This document shows, one piece after another, positions 24,308 through 33,669 of a DNA stretch of 64,000 bases (the stretch's first letter is position 1; each line of letters begins with the position of its first letter). Both the position numbers and the translations under genes were made by a program. Under the pieces are notes generated by a model, which was not told the DNA's origin, ran no database searches, and was given only the letters and a program-made list of their open reading frames with translations. The stretch comes from Endozoicomonas euniceicola (lineage in GTDB: Bacteria > Pseudomonadota > Gammaproteobacteria > Pseudomonadales > Endozoicomonadaceae): NCBI RefSeq assembly GCF_025562755.1, contig NZ_CP103300.1, forward strand, positions 6,016,501-6,080,500. Reading direction: 5' to 3'.

Positions 24308-24858
24308 CCATCACCGACTACCTGCAACGCTTTAAAGAATGGCGGCAACGGCTGTGTATGGATCGGTTGATCCTGCTGGTTCTGGTCGTAACCAATACCC
24401 TGCTGATTGCCCACTGTCTGAGTCGTAAACCAACGGTGGAGCTACTGCTGCCGTTTATGGAAACTCAGGCCGGGGTTCATTCCGGTGAGGCTTCTGTCGC
24501 TTACCATGAATGGTGGGGGCTGTCGCTGGCCGAACTGCTGGGCAATCTGAATCCACAGAACCTGTCGTTTGTAGAATCCCGGCTGCAAAGCCTGTTTGCC
24601 CCAAACCTCTACCAGCAGGTGCAGGACACACTTAACAGACAGTTTCGTCAGCTCCGGGAAGATAAAGTCAGCATGAGCTTTGAGCCGTTACACCTTGAAT
24701 TTATTGAAGAATTGAAAGCTGTAAAAATCACGGGCAATGCAGTAATGAGCTCTGGAAACCAACGGCTGAAGGGACAAAAAACCTTCACGTTCCGGTTCGA
24801 CATTATCCGCTATCGACCTGTGCTGGCTGCCATTCAGATTGATTCCAACCTGAAGTAA
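24304..24858 (+). CDS. traE: type IV conjugative transfer protein TraE
   Basis: 184 residues with one N-terminal membrane helix (about 22-40) and a periplasmic beta-rich domain, including YHEWWGLSLAELLGNLNPQN, characteristic of TraE (VirB5/VirB8-like position in the F system). ATGA overlap with traL shows translational coupling. Part of the inner-membrane platform of the pilus machine. Confidence 0.85.
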   Translation: MTITDYLQRFKEWRQRLCMDRLILLVLVVTNTLLIAHCLSRKPTVELLLPFMETQAGVHSGEASVAYHEWWGLSLAELLGNLNPQNLSFVESRLQSLFAPNLYQQVQDTLNRQFRQLREDKVSMSFEPLHLEFIEELKAVKITGNAVMSSGNQRLKGQKTFTFRFDIIRYRPVLAAIQIDSNLK

Positions 24859-24878
24859 AACCACGAGAGAATCTTACC

Positions 24879-25664
24879 ATGAACAAAGCGTTCGCTTCTG
24901 TTGTCTGCGCCTGCTGTCTTTTATTGGGACCACCGTTAACCGCAGCAGGAACACCCCCGGTAAAATTGCAAGTGTCACCCGGACAACAGCAAATGGTCAC
25001 CCTGAGCCGATTGCACCTGAACCGGATCGTAACCCCTTTTCCTGCACCGCAAGTCCGTACCATTGATCAGGCAGATATTCGTATAGAAGGCAGTGTTATC
25101 TATCTTTCATCACGGCAGGAAGAACCGTTTGTGGTCTATATCACGCCTCCGGGCAATGAATCCCACGCCCTGTCGTTACTGGTGACACTGCTGGATGTGC
25201 CACCAAAAGAGATCCAACTCAGCCTGTCCAAACAATGGCAACGAACCCTGCTGAGCAATCGGGAAACTGCCCGAAAATGGGAAGAGTCGGCAGACTATGA
25301 ACAGGTCATCACCGATATTTTAAAGGCATTGGTCAAAGGCCAAATTCCGGAAGGCTACGAACTGGGAAAATTTACCGCCTCCAGTCTTCAACCCTGCCAG
25401 CAGGATGGCTTGGTCTTTGAATTTACCCAGGCACAAAAGGTACAGGGGCATCATTTTAACGTTCTGATAGGCACCGCCAGAAACCAGACTGAAAAGCCTC
25501 TCATCTTCCATGAACAGAACTGTCATGGTCATCACGTCAGCGCCGTATCCATGTGGCCAAAAAACAGTTTATACCCGGGGCAGAAACGGGAGCTGTTTAT
25601 TGTTTCTCAAACCCAAGAGCCGGAATCAGCCCCTGCTGTTCGCCCTTCCTTACTCAGCCACTGA
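24879..25664 (+). CDS. traK: conjugal transfer protein TraK (secretin-like)
   Basis: 261 residues with a signal peptide ending near PPLTAAG. TraK is the periplasmic/outer-membrane ring protein related to VirB9 that joins TraB and TraV. The body is beta-rich with two domains; the C-terminal NQTEKPLIFHEQNCHGHHVS segment is consistent with the family. Position between traE and traB supports the call more than motif identity. Confidence 0.8.
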   Translation: MNKAFASVVCACCLLLGPPLTAAGTPPVKLQVSPGQQQMVTLSRLHLNRIVTPFPAPQVRTIDQADIRIEGSVIYLSSRQEEPFVVYITPPGNESHALSLLVTLLDVPPKEIQLSLSKQWQRTLLSNRETARKWEESADYEQVITDILKALVKGQIPEGYELGKFTASSLQPCQQDGLVFEFTQAQKVQGHHFNVLIGTARNQTEKPLIFHEQNCHGHHVSAVSMWPKNSLYPGQKRELFIVSQTQEPESAPAVRPSLLSH

Positions 25665-25686
25665 CCTTTCTTTTCATAAAAAGACC

Positions 25687-26859
25687 ATGAATACCCTCAA
25701 CCGCTATTTAACGCCCAGAGTCCGACGTTTAGGGATTGTTCTGGGCAGTACCCTGGTCATCATTATCCTGATTTTTGTTACCAGCAAACAGCATCAACCG
25801 AGCGACAACAAAACCGATGAGACAAAAGCACAGAGTGTGGATTTTACCGGCGTTCCTCCAAAAGAGCTGACCCTGAACCGCATCAGCGCCGATCTGGAAA
25901 ACATTAATCAGCAGCAACAGGCACTTCATGAACAACATCAGAAAGAGATGGGGCTGATACAACAGGAAATTAAACGACTGAATAGTGTTAATCCGGTTCA
26001 AGGCAACATCATTGCCACAGAAACCGTTATTCCACCAGAACCCCTGCCTCCAGACGTTTTGAGCTGGAACCACTATAACCAACCACCGCCCCCACAATAC
26101 CCGGAACCTGAAGAGCGAGAAGCACCACCGCCTAAACCCATACGTATGCTCGGTGCTACTTTCTCGCCTCCGACAGCAACAGACACCAAAGCAGACAACA
26201 AACCCAGGTTACTGCGCCTGCCCGCTGGCAGTATTCTGTCCGGGCAACTCATTACCGGACTTGATGTACCCACCGGCCAGGGTGCACGACGGGAGCCTTA
26301 TCCCGTTCTTATCCGAATCAAAGCCTCCGCTATTTTACCCAACCGCTACCGAACCAATGTGCGTGAATGCTTTGTGCTGGCTTCTGGCTATGGGGACCTG
26401 AGTTCCGAACGGGCTTACCTTCGCAGTGAAACCTTGTCGTGCATTTTCAGCAACAAAATCAAAGACAAAGAGCAGGTTATTGAACAACCACTGGAAGGGT
26501 ATTTAGCCGGAGAAGATGGCAAGGCAGGCTTACGGGGCAGACTGGTCAGCAAGCAGGGGCAGGTTATGGCAAAAGCGGCGATGGCGGGATTTCTTGGTGG
26601 TGTTAGTCAGGCGTTTGATATCAAACCAGTCCCTGTGTTTTCCGTGGTGCCGAATAAAAACGGTGAAATACAGTCGCCTTTCCAATCCGGGCTAAAAGGC
26701 AGTGAAGCCCTGCAAAGCTCCCTGATCAAGGGCAGCAACAAGGCTCTGGAAAAGCTGGCGGACTTTTACCTGAAACTGGCTGATCAGATGGTACCGGTTA
26801 TTGAAATCAGCGCAGAACGAAAAGTCGATTTGATCCTGACCAGAGGGTTACAGCCATGA
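25687..26859 (+). CDS. traB: conjugal transfer protein TraB (VirB10-like)
   Basis: 390 residues from ATG 25687. One N-terminal membrane helix (about 15-32), a coiled coil (70-105), a proline-rich stretch (PPPPQYPEPEE region) and a C-terminal VirB10-type beta-barrel domain beginning around LLRLPAGSILSGQLITGLD. The MAGFLGGVSQAFD segment is conserved in TraB. It spans the envelope and couples inner and outer rings. A longer frame upstream overlaps traK and is rejected. Overlaps traV by 4 bases. Confidence 0.87.
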   Translation: MNTLNRYLTPRVRRLGIVLGSTLVIIILIFVTSKQHQPSDNKTDETKAQSVDFTGVPPKELTLNRISADLENINQQQQALHEQHQKEMGLIQQEIKRLNSVNPVQGNIIATETVIPPEPLPPDVLSWNHYNQPPPPQYPEPEEREAPPPKPIRMLGATFSPPTATDTKADNKPRLLRLPAGSILSGQLITGLDVPTGQGARREPYPVLIRIKASAILPNRYRTNVRECFVLASGYGDLSSERAYLRSETLSCIFSNKIKDKEQVIEQPLEGYLAGEDGKAGLRGRLVSKQGQVMAKAAMAGFLGGVSQAFDIKPVPVFSVVPNKNGEIQSPFQSGLKGSEALQSSLIKGSNKALEKLADFYLKLADQMVPVIEISAERKVDLILTRGLQP

Positions 26860-27290
26860 GCGTATTGTTTAAACCACAAAGGCACCAAGGCACGAAGTTT
26901 TTAAAACATTTCTTCTTCGTGTCTTTGTGCCTTTGTGGTTCAACGCTGTTGTTGTCAGGCTGCTCCCTCCTTGGTGTGGGCGAAGCAGAATACGCCTGCC
27001 CCGAGCCTGGCAAAGGCGTGTGTAAATCAGCACGTCAGGTTTACAAAGACACTGACACCTCCATCCCTGCACCAGAGGCTCTGCCTGTAACGGTTAAAAC
27101 AGAACCTGATCCCGGTCTGGTCAATCCCGAAGCGATTCCCAACCGAACCCCCGCCCAAATCCTGAGAATCTGGATCGCCCCCTGGGTAGACAAACAGGGC
27201 AACTGGCACAGCGGTGGCGTAGTAATGACCGATATCTACCCGAGGGAATGGCAGTCCGCTATTCCCGTCTATTCCCCCTCAGATGATTAA
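26856..27290 (+). CDS. traV: conjugal transfer lipoprotein TraV
   Basis: 144 residues with a lipobox LLLSGC around residue 36 and the TraV pattern YACPEPGKGVCKSARQVYK. It forms the outer-membrane core with TraK and TraB. Odd feature: codons 5-29, which supply most of the signal peptide, lie in an imperfect palindrome of two 26-base arms (26872-26940) that resembles dispersed repeats seen in many bacterial genomes. The gene thus seems to have gained its N-terminus from a repeat element. Overlaps traB by 4 bases. Confidence 0.8.
   Translation: MSVLFKPQRHQGTKFLKHFFFVSLCLCGSTLLLSGCSLLGVGEAEYACPEPGKGVCKSARQVYKDTDTSIPAPEALPVTVKTEPDPGLVNPEAIPNRTPAQILRIWIAPWVDKQGNWHSGGVVMTDIYPREWQSAIPVYSPSDD
26872..26940. 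repeat. palindromic repeat inside the traV coding start
   Basis: Arms 26872-26897 and 26915-26940 pair at 24 of 26 positions around a 17-base AT-rich loop. The arm begins AACCACAAAGGCAC, a motif familiar from interspersed palindromic repeats. It is read in frame as KPQRHQGTKF to FFFVSLCLCG of TraV. Confidence 0.8.
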
Positions 27291-27305
27291 AACCGGAGAA
27301 CCCGC

Positions 27306-27647
27306 ATGAACTCCCTTCCTCTCACTGACCTGCAAACCTTCACCATTAAACAACAGCACTGGATGTTGTCCCTGGCGACACTGGTCGTCCTTTCGTTGTT
27401 ACCGCCCGAACTTCAGGCGGCTGACCCTGTGGTACCTACAGGCTCCACTGATTTCGCTGAAATCTATGCAAGACTGGTCGGGTGGATTAAAGGCGATCTA
27501 GGCAGAACCTTATCCATTGCTTTTGTATTAATCGGGCTGGCTTACGGCATGGCACGCAACTCCCTGATCGGTTTTGCCACCGGTGTCGGTGCAGCGGTGG
27601 GTTTGCAGGTCACTCCCACCATTATCAACTCAATATTCGGGCTTTAA
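27306..27647 (+). CDS. traA: F-type pilin-like protein TraA
   Basis: 113 residues: a long leader ending at PPELQA-AD, then about 68 residues with two hydrophobic helices (GRTLSIAFVLIGLAYGMARN and the final GFATGVGAAVGLQ segment). This is the architecture of conjugative pilins, processed by leader peptidase and assembled by the TraL-E-K-B-V machine. Preceded by GGAGAA. The call rests on size, layout and position after traV. Confidence 0.72.
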   Translation: MNSLPLTDLQTFTIKQQHWMLSLATLVVLSLLPPELQAADPVVPTGSTDFAEIYARLVGWIKGDLGRTLSIAFVLIGLAYGMARNSLIGFATGVGAAVGLQVTPTIINSIFGL

Positions 27648-27649
27648 CC

Positions 27650-28855
27650 ATGACCGCTTCACAGGTTTTATCGGTGGTTAACCACTGGCTGCACCCTCAG
27701 CAAAAAACTGAGCCTCTGCCAATACCCCAACCAGCACCCGATACCAATCCGTCAGAGGGTTGCGCGGGTTATCAGGTGGGAGTGGGAACCATCCTGCATC
27801 AGCAACAATCGTTGATTCATCAAGTAAGTGAACAACTCTGTCTGCCTGATGAGCTGCAAGAGTTGTTTAACCAGACGCTGGATCAGCTGGCTCTCTGGCT
27901 ACATCTTCTACCCGCTCACCCTCTTCATCATTGTGAACCCGCCGGAGCCCTGCGCCATGCACTGGAAACCGCTTTCTGGGCGGTGTCCTCCACACAACAA
28001 ATCCATGTGGATCATGACCTCTACCCGGATAGACGCCGGGCAAGACAACCCCTCTGGCGATTAATGGCAGGTGTCGCCGGATTGTTGCATGACAGTGGAC
28101 GCATGGTCAGCTGCGTAACAATCAGGGATGAACAGGCCGGGCAATGGGTGGCGACTCAGCAAAGTCTGGGAAGCTGGCTGCAACAGCACCGTATTGAGCG
28201 TTACTGTCCCCACTGGCAGCATTGTGAATCCCGTCCCGACAAGCCGATTCCACAAGAATATACCTGGACAAACCTATTACTGTTGGAGCAACTGATACCC
28301 AACAACCTGCGTTATGCCTTACAGTCAGACCGGGATAAGGGCATTCTCTGGCAAACCTTTATCAGCGCACTGGTGGGACAGAGCAGTCCTTTAGCGGTTA
28401 AACAACTGGTTAGTGCGGTGGAGGTGGCTCGCCTGAAAAGCGTCAAACTGCATTTTGTGCGGGGAGAGGCTCTGACAGGTCTTAATCAACCAATTGCCCC
28501 AGAGCGATCAACTTTAAAAGAAGCGGCTTCAAAACAGCCTGTTTCCAAAGATTTGTCTGAAAACGGGTTGGGATGGCTAAAACAGGTGGTATCCCAGCTA
28601 AACCCCGATAGTGTGAAATGGGCAAAAGAGTCTCTGCTTTTGAAGTGGCCGGAAGATGTCGCCGGGCAAGAAGGATTACCCGATCCCGATGTCCTGCTTG
28701 AATGCTGGCAAGAACAGGGTTGGCTGCGCCCCATCGCTAACCAGGTCATTATTCGTCGCAATGGTCGTCAGGTGATTGCCTTACAACCGGAAATATCTAA
28801 ACAGTGTCGCCAGTGGTTGCCAGCCAGTGAAGCAAATGCTGAGGCTGCGCCATGA
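27650..28855 (+). CDS. traI: MobH-family relaxase (TraI_2 domain), short form
   Basis: 401 residues. HPLHHCEPAGALRHALETAF and AGVAGLLHDSGR match the TraI_2/HD-like core of MobH relaxases, which nick oriT in SXT/R391-type elements; the His and HD residues bind metal. A C-terminal DNA-binding-like region (LPDPDVLLECWQEQGWLRP) resembles the TraI_2_C winged helix. SXT TraI is about 715 residues, so this is a compact version. It begins 2 bp after the pilin gene and overlaps traD by 4 bases. Confidence 0.75.
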   Translation: MTASQVLSVVNHWLHPQQKTEPLPIPQPAPDTNPSEGCAGYQVGVGTILHQQQSLIHQVSEQLCLPDELQELFNQTLDQLALWLHLLPAHPLHHCEPAGALRHALETAFWAVSSTQQIHVDHDLYPDRRRARQPLWRLMAGVAGLLHDSGRMVSCVTIRDEQAGQWVATQQSLGSWLQQHRIERYCPHWQHCESRPDKPIPQEYTWTNLLLLEQLIPNNLRYALQSDRDKGILWQTFISALVGQSSPLAVKQLVSAVEVARLKSVKLHFVRGEALTGLNQPIAPERSTLKEAASKQPVSKDLSENGLGWLKQVVSQLNPDSVKWAKESLLLKWPEDVAGQEGLPDPDVLLECWQEQGWLRPIANQVIIRRNGRQVIALQPEISKQCRQWLPASEANAEAAP

Positions 28856-30687
28856 TTAGCGATAAACCTTACCTGCAAAGCTGGCGACCCGTTTATGAAC
28901 TCAGTTCGGCGGTACTCTGGTTCACGTCCATGAATATCGCCATTACCCTGATGTTTTTCAGCTCGCTGCCAACGGTTGGTTTTATGGTGACCACCGCCTT
29001 GTGCGGCACGATCACCCTGACACGGTTAGCCCAAGCCCTGCCCCGATGGCAGCGGCACCAGAGATTGAAAGGCAAAAAGCTGACTTTGTTCACGCTGACC
29101 GCCAAACAGTGCCAAACCCTCCAACAACAGAACAGTGACAAAGGCGTCTGGCTGGGCTGGGGTTTTGAGTGGCAACGACAGCATGGGCAGCTGGCGTGGG
29201 ACCTGCTTCGCAGCGATAACCAGCCCGCCAAATCTGAGAGCATTATGGGCGCAGGCTGGATTCATGGCATGGAAGAGCATGAGCAAACACTGTTTCAACC
29301 GTTGGCACAAGTTCAGATGCACACCATGGTGATTGGTGTTCCCGGCAGTGGCAAAACCCGATTGTTTGATCTGCTGGTCACTCAGGCAGTGTTGCGTAAC
29401 GAGCCGGTGATTATCATCGACCCCAAAGGCGACCATGACCTTGCTTCTCATACGCTCAGAAGTTGTGAACTGTCAGGCAGTCAACGCCGTTTTATGAAGT
29501 TCCACCCCGGCTTTCCGGCAGACTCCATTCGTATCAACCTGTTGCAGAACTTTAACCGTTCCAGCGAGCTGGCCAGCCGGATTGCCGGGCTGATGCCGTC
29601 TGGTGGTGATAACGCACCGTTTCAGGCGTTTGCCCAGAAAGCGGTAGATGCGGTGGTTCAAGGGTATTTGCTCTGTGGTCAGCGCCCTACTCTGGTACTT
29701 ATTCGACAAGGGCTGGAAGGTGGCGTAACACAATTACTAATCAGAGCTTTAACGGCGGTGTGTTCAAGCCATTTTCCTGAAGTGGAGAAAAAAATTGCTT
29801 CAAAATCACAGCAACATAAGGTCAATCAAGAGACCATAGCTCATCGCTGGATAAAGCTTTATCGAGAACAGATCATGCCTGAAAACCCCTGTACGGACGT
29901 GGAAGGATTAATCTCACTGTTTGAACACGACCGGGCGCACTATGGCAAGATGATCGCGACTCTGTTGCCCGCACTGGGCATGTTAACCGGTGGACCTCTT
30001 GCGCGACTGCTATCACCCGACCCGACAGATATAGACGACCTTCGCCCCTGCACCCATACGGCCAACCTGATCGAACAAAATAAGGTGATGTATTTCGGGC
30101 TGGATTCGCTAAGCGACCCGATGGTGGGTAAAGCCATCGGACAGCTGTTACTGGCAGACCTTGCTGCTGTGGCGGGTGACCGTTACAACTACTCATCCGC
30201 ACACTCGCAACAACACAGCCAGCCCATTAACTTATTCGTGGATGAAGCCGCTGAAGTGCTCTGCCCTCAACTGTTATCCCTGCTCAACAAAGGTAGAGGT
30301 GCAAAATTCCGCTTATACGTTGCCACCCAGACACTGGCGGACTTTGAGGCGCAGTTGGGCTCAGAAGCAGCAGCGGAACAGTTTATCGACAACTGCAACC
30401 ATTTAATCTGTTTGCGTACCCAGAATCCCGAAACCCAGAAATTTATTACCGATAAATTACCTCCGGTTCGTTACCGCTACTTTATCCGCAACCAGGGCAT
30501 CAACACCGATGCCAACCGCCCTATGGAATTTACCGGCAACCTGAGTGAACAACAGCTGGAGGAAACCGGTGATCTGTTCCCACCGCAGCTGTTAGGCGAA
30601 CTGCCCAATCTTGAATACGTGGCACGACTGGGTGGTGGTCGTTTGCTGAAAGGCAGAATCCCGATTATCTGTTCTCCAGAATCCTGA
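28852..30687 (+). CDS. traD: type IV coupling protein TraD
   Basis: 611 residues with two N-terminal membrane helices (about 15-60). Walker A GVPGSGKTRLFDLL and the downstream VIIIDPKGDHDL segment, plus Walker B-like INLFVDEAAEVL, identify a VirD4/TraD-type ATPase that brings the relaxase-DNA complex to the transfer channel. ATGA overlap with the relaxase gene. Length matches ICE-type TraD. Confidence 0.9.
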   Translation: MISDKPYLQSWRPVYELSSAVLWFTSMNIAITLMFFSSLPTVGFMVTTALCGTITLTRLAQALPRWQRHQRLKGKKLTLFTLTAKQCQTLQQQNSDKGVWLGWGFEWQRQHGQLAWDLLRSDNQPAKSESIMGAGWIHGMEEHEQTLFQPLAQVQMHTMVIGVPGSGKTRLFDLLVTQAVLRNEPVIIIDPKGDHDLASHTLRSCELSGSQRRFMKFHPGFPADSIRINLLQNFNRSSELASRIAGLMPSGGDNAPFQAFAQKAVDAVVQGYLLCGQRPTLVLIRQGLEGGVTQLLIRALTAVCSSHFPEVEKKIASKSQQHKVNQETIAHRWIKLYREQIMPENPCTDVEGLISLFEHDRAHYGKMIATLLPALGMLTGGPLARLLSPDPTDIDDLRPCTHTANLIEQNKVMYFGLDSLSDPMVGKAIGQLLLADLAAVAGDRYNYSSAHSQQHSQPINLFVDEAAEVLCPQLLSLLNKGRGAKFRLYVATQTLADFEAQLGSEAAAEQFIDNCNHLICLRTQNPETQKFITDKLPPVRYRYFIRNQGINTDANRPMEFTGNLSEQQLEETGDLFPPQLLGELPNLEYVARLGGGRLLKGRIPIICSPES

Positions 30688-30709
30688 ACCTCTGATATCA
30701 AAACAATTT

Positions 30710-31330
30710 ATGACAAATTCTCAAAAACAGACCAGCCCCATCGTTGTCTGGTGCTATGGGCTGGGTCTAATTCTGCTCTGGCTGGCTATTCCCGGACAAA
30801 ACGTGAATCAATACCTGCAGAAGGAGCAACAACAGTACGCCAGAAGTCTGGGGAAAGATAATGGAATCTGGATTATCAATAACGGACAGCTTCTCTACTC
30901 CAAAATTGTGTTTGAAACGGGTGTTCAGAGCTTTCTGCTGAAACACACCACGCCAGATCGGAAGATGGGCGAAGGACTCGCCACAACCATCGAGTTTTTT
31001 CAGGCCGTTGTCCGAAACTTCCTGACGCTTCTGCAACAATTGTTTTATCGTATTGCCCTGTTAATCGCCTGCTTTCCTTACTGGGGCATCGTTCTGCTAG
31101 CTGCGGTGATGGACGGATGGCTGATCCGGAAAATACGCTACCACGATTTCCATTACACCAGCCCATTACAAAACCTCTGGAGTCGCAGACTATGCCGATG
31201 GATTCCGGGGCTGTTCCTGTATCTGGTCATGATTCCCCTACCTTTTCCCGTCTGGCTCTTCCCTATCATGGCGTGGCTGGCCACGCTTTCACTGGGTTGG
31301 TGGACAGCCAACTGGCAGAAACGTGTCTGA
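30710..31330 (+). CDS. DUF4400 inner-membrane conjugation protein (TraJ-like)
   Basis: 206 residues with hydrophobic segments near 12-28, 105-130 and 150-200, and the PYWGIVLLAAVMDGWLIRKI region followed by RYHDFHYTSP, the pattern of DUF4400 proteins encoded after traD in SXT-like elements. Role in transfer is known only generally. Stop codon overlaps the traF start (TGATG). Confidence 0.72.
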   Translation: MTNSQKQTSPIVVWCYGLGLILLWLAIPGQNVNQYLQKEQQQYARSLGKDNGIWIINNGQLLYSKIVFETGVQSFLLKHTTPDRKMGEGLATTIEFFQAVVRNFLTLLQQLFYRIALLIACFPYWGIVLLAAVMDGWLIRKIRYHDFHYTSPLQNLWSRRLCRWIPGLFLYLVMIPLPFPVWLFPIMAWLATLSLGWWTANWQKRV

Positions 31331-32193
31331 TGTTTTTCTTGCTGCTTTTATTACTGCTTTTTCCAGCAGCTGGCACCACAGACGAGGGATGGTTTGACCG
31401 ACACTCAGAAGGCTGGTTCTGGTATGAAAAAATCCCGGAACCTGAAACCCACAAAGATGAAGCAAAGCACTTGTCAAAAACAGCTGCTGACCAACCTCTC
31501 ACCACAAGCTGGATCAGAAACAATATCGGTCACTATCTGGATGCAGCCATTGATCATCCAAGCAAAAAAAACGTCAGTGCTTATCTGTATCTGGACCGAT
31601 TAGTGAAAGAAAAAGCGGAACGATTTGCTCGTATAGGTAAACAAGTCATCGAAAGCGACCCAATGCTCGATGAAAATGCTCGCCGCCCCATATCACCGGC
31701 AGCTGCAAAGATTCAGGATGACATAGCCAGTCAAGCTAAAGAGCGGGTGCTGAAAAGCATTGCCAAAATATCAGGACTGGTATTTTACTATCAGGGAAAC
31801 TGTCGTTTATGCCAGCTTCAGGTTAAAACGTTGCAAGCCTTCTGTAATCAGTATGACTTTTCATTGATCCCTGTTTCCACGGATGGGGTGCTGCTGCCGG
31901 AAATGGGTCCCGGTAAGATTGAGCCAAGCCCTCCGGAGACGTTGAACATTGTTCGCTACCCTGCCCTTTTTCTAATGCGCCCGCCAGACGACATCATTCC
32001 TCTCAGACAAGGCAACCTTTCACTCATGGAGCTGGCAGAGCAAGTACTTCAGGCAGCGGAACAGCACCACTGGATTACACCAGAGCAGTTTAATAAAACC
32101 CGCATTACCTCTGATACCTGGCACCAGACAATGCCTAATCAGATAATTCCTCTGCTTAATAAGGCTTCTCAAGCGCCTTCTATAACCGATTGA
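31330..32193 (+). CDS. traF: conjugal transfer protein TraF (thioredoxin-like)
   Basis: 287 residues from the ATG that overlaps the previous stop. Signal peptide MFFLLLLLLLFPAAG, then a helical region and a thioredoxin-like domain from about 155, with GLVFYYQGNCRLCQLQV giving a CxxC (Cys-Arg-Leu-Cys) and a later cis-Pro region YPALFLM. TraF helps pilus assembly in the periplasm. A frame starting at 31117 in another phase of the previous gene is not needed. Confidence 0.85.
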   Translation: MFFLLLLLLLFPAAGTTDEGWFDRHSEGWFWYEKIPEPETHKDEAKHLSKTAADQPLTTSWIRNNIGHYLDAAIDHPSKKNVSAYLYLDRLVKEKAERFARIGKQVIESDPMLDENARRPISPAAAKIQDDIASQAKERVLKSIAKISGLVFYYQGNCRLCQLQVKTLQAFCNQYDFSLIPVSTDGVLLPEMGPGKIEPSPPETLNIVRYPALFLMRPPDDIIPLRQGNLSLMELAEQVLQAAEQHHWITPEQFNKTRITSDTWHQTMPNQIIPLLNKASQAPSITD

Positions 32194-32227
32194 TGTGTGT
32201 ACCTTTTTTCATTGAGGAGACAGCCCT

Positions 32228-32416
32228 ATGATTCACTGGGTCAAACTTAAAAAATACTGTGAATTGTCAGGGGAAACCCGACATACGGTAAATGCCAAAT
32301 TAGCCGGCCACATATGGCGAGAGGGTTATCATAGCAAGATTCTGGAGGACGGCTGTCGTTGGGTTAACTTATCAAGGGTGCAGGAATGGGCAGAGCAAAG
32401 TCAAAGAAAGCACTAA
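32228..32416 (+). CDS. xis: excisionase-type small DNA-binding protein
   Basis: 62 residues: WVKLKKYCELSGETRHTVNA, ending GCRWVNLSRVQEWAEQS. This is the winged-helix layout of recombination directionality factors of the AlpA/Xis type. AGGAGA precedes the ATG. It overlaps the integrase gene by 31 bases, the classic xis-int arrangement. Confidence 0.75.
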   Translation: MIHWVKLKKYCELSGETRHTVNAKLAGHIWREGYHSKILEDGCRWVNLSRVQEWAEQSQRKH

Positions 32417-33669
32417 AAATTCCAAGAGGCGTTCAGCTGCGTGGAGAGACCATTCGTATCAATTTCAGTCGCTTTGGACAACGCTATTTCATCTCTCTGC
32501 CCGAGCTACAACCCTCACAAACGGATCTTGACTGGGCGGCAGGTATTCTGGCCAAGGTGAAACGCAGTATCCGCAGTGGTACCTTCAAGTGGAACGACCA
32601 TTTTCCAAATCATAAACTGGCAAAAACAGAGCTTCGAAGCTCAGAAAATCTGACCATTTCAGAGTTACTGACTATTTACCTGGAAGAGTACGCCAGCCAC
32701 CGCAAAGCGGATATGACGCTGGATAATTATCGCTACTATGCCAATCGCTTTATCAAGCCTGAATTTGGCCACCTCACCATTCCCGAGTTTCGGGTTGGCC
32801 ATATCACCCAGTGGGTCACCCGGATGGGCAACAAGCATATCAGCAATACGACGCTGAAAAGCTACCTGTCACCGCTTCGTTCTGCATTTCGCTATGCCAA
32901 GTCCCAGAACCTGGTGGAATATAATCCATTTATTGACTTTGAATGGCCGGAAGAGTCACGGCAGACCTTGCAAAAAAAACGAGCCCGTAAAAAACAGAAA
33001 AAACTCGATGTTTTTACTCTGGAAGAGATTTCGGGATTATTAGCCGCTGCTGAACGACCTCAGGAAACCCATATCATCCAGTTTGGTTTCTGGTCCGGGC
33101 TCCGGCCAGAAGAGCTGTTTGCCCTGCACTGGGAAGACATTGATTTCAACCGGGGAATTGCCTGTATATCGAGGGCAAAAGTCTTTCGTCGGGGCTACAC
33201 AATGATTGAAGAAACACCGGAAGAAAGAGAAGTATTAAAAGAAATCAAAACCGGAGAACTGGGGGAGCGAGACTTGATACTGCTCCCGTCTGCCCTCTCA
33301 GCCCTGCAACGACAACAGCCTTATACTCATACCTATAGCCCTTTTGTATTCCATGCTGATTACAACAATAAACCCTGGCGCAATACTAACCAGTTCCGCA
33401 ATCGCTTTCAGAAACTCTGTGTATTAGCAGGGGTTCGATACCGCCGCCCTTACATGATGCGACACACTTACGCCAGCATGCTGCTCAAAGAAGGAGAAAA
33501 CGAAAACTTTGTAGCCCGCCAGCTGGGTCATGTGGACACGCAGATGTTGCGGAAAGTGTACGCTGAATTTATTCCTGACAGTGGTACAGACAATGGTTAT
33601 CAGTTGCGTGGCGACTGGCAGGCGATTGAAGAGCTTCATGCTCCGGCTTTGCCAGCTCCGAGTTCATGA
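32386..33669 (+). CDS. int: tyrosine recombinase (ICE integrase)
   Basis: 427 residues. An arm-binding N-terminal domain is followed by a SAM-like core-binding domain (ISELLTIYLEEYASHRKADM) and the catalytic domain with Arg in WSGLRPEELFALHW, the HxxR box MMRHTYASMLL, GHVDTQML and the Tyr nucleophile in KVYAEF. It would integrate and excise the conjugative element. No tRNA gene or clear attachment repeat is visible downstream. Confidence 0.88.
   Translation: MGRAKSKKALKIPRGVQLRGETIRINFSRFGQRYFISLPELQPSQTDLDWAAGILAKVKRSIRSGTFKWNDHFPNHKLAKTELRSSENLTISELLTIYLEEYASHRKADMTLDNYRYYANRFIKPEFGHLTIPEFRVGHITQWVTRMGNKHISNTTLKSYLSPLRSAFRYAKSQNLVEYNPFIDFEWPEESRQTLQKKRARKKQKKLDVFTLEEISGLLAAAERPQETHIIQFGFWSGLRPEELFALHWEDIDFNRGIACISRAKVFRRGYTMIEETPEEREVLKEIKTGELGERDLILLPSALSALQRQQPYTHTYSPFVFHADYNNKPWRNTNQFRNRFQKLCVLAGVRYRRPYMMRHTYASMLLKEGENENFVARQLGHVDTQMLRKVYAEFIPDSGTDNGYQLRGDWQAIEELHAPALPAPSS

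Noticed and set aside
30477..30701. Minus-strand frame at the end of traD
   Set aside because: Antisense to a clear coding region and with no features.
24026..32193. F-plasmid-type transfer region rather than an ICE
   Set aside because: A MobH-type relaxase, DUF4400 gene and adjoining xis-int fit an integrative element better; no replication gene is present.
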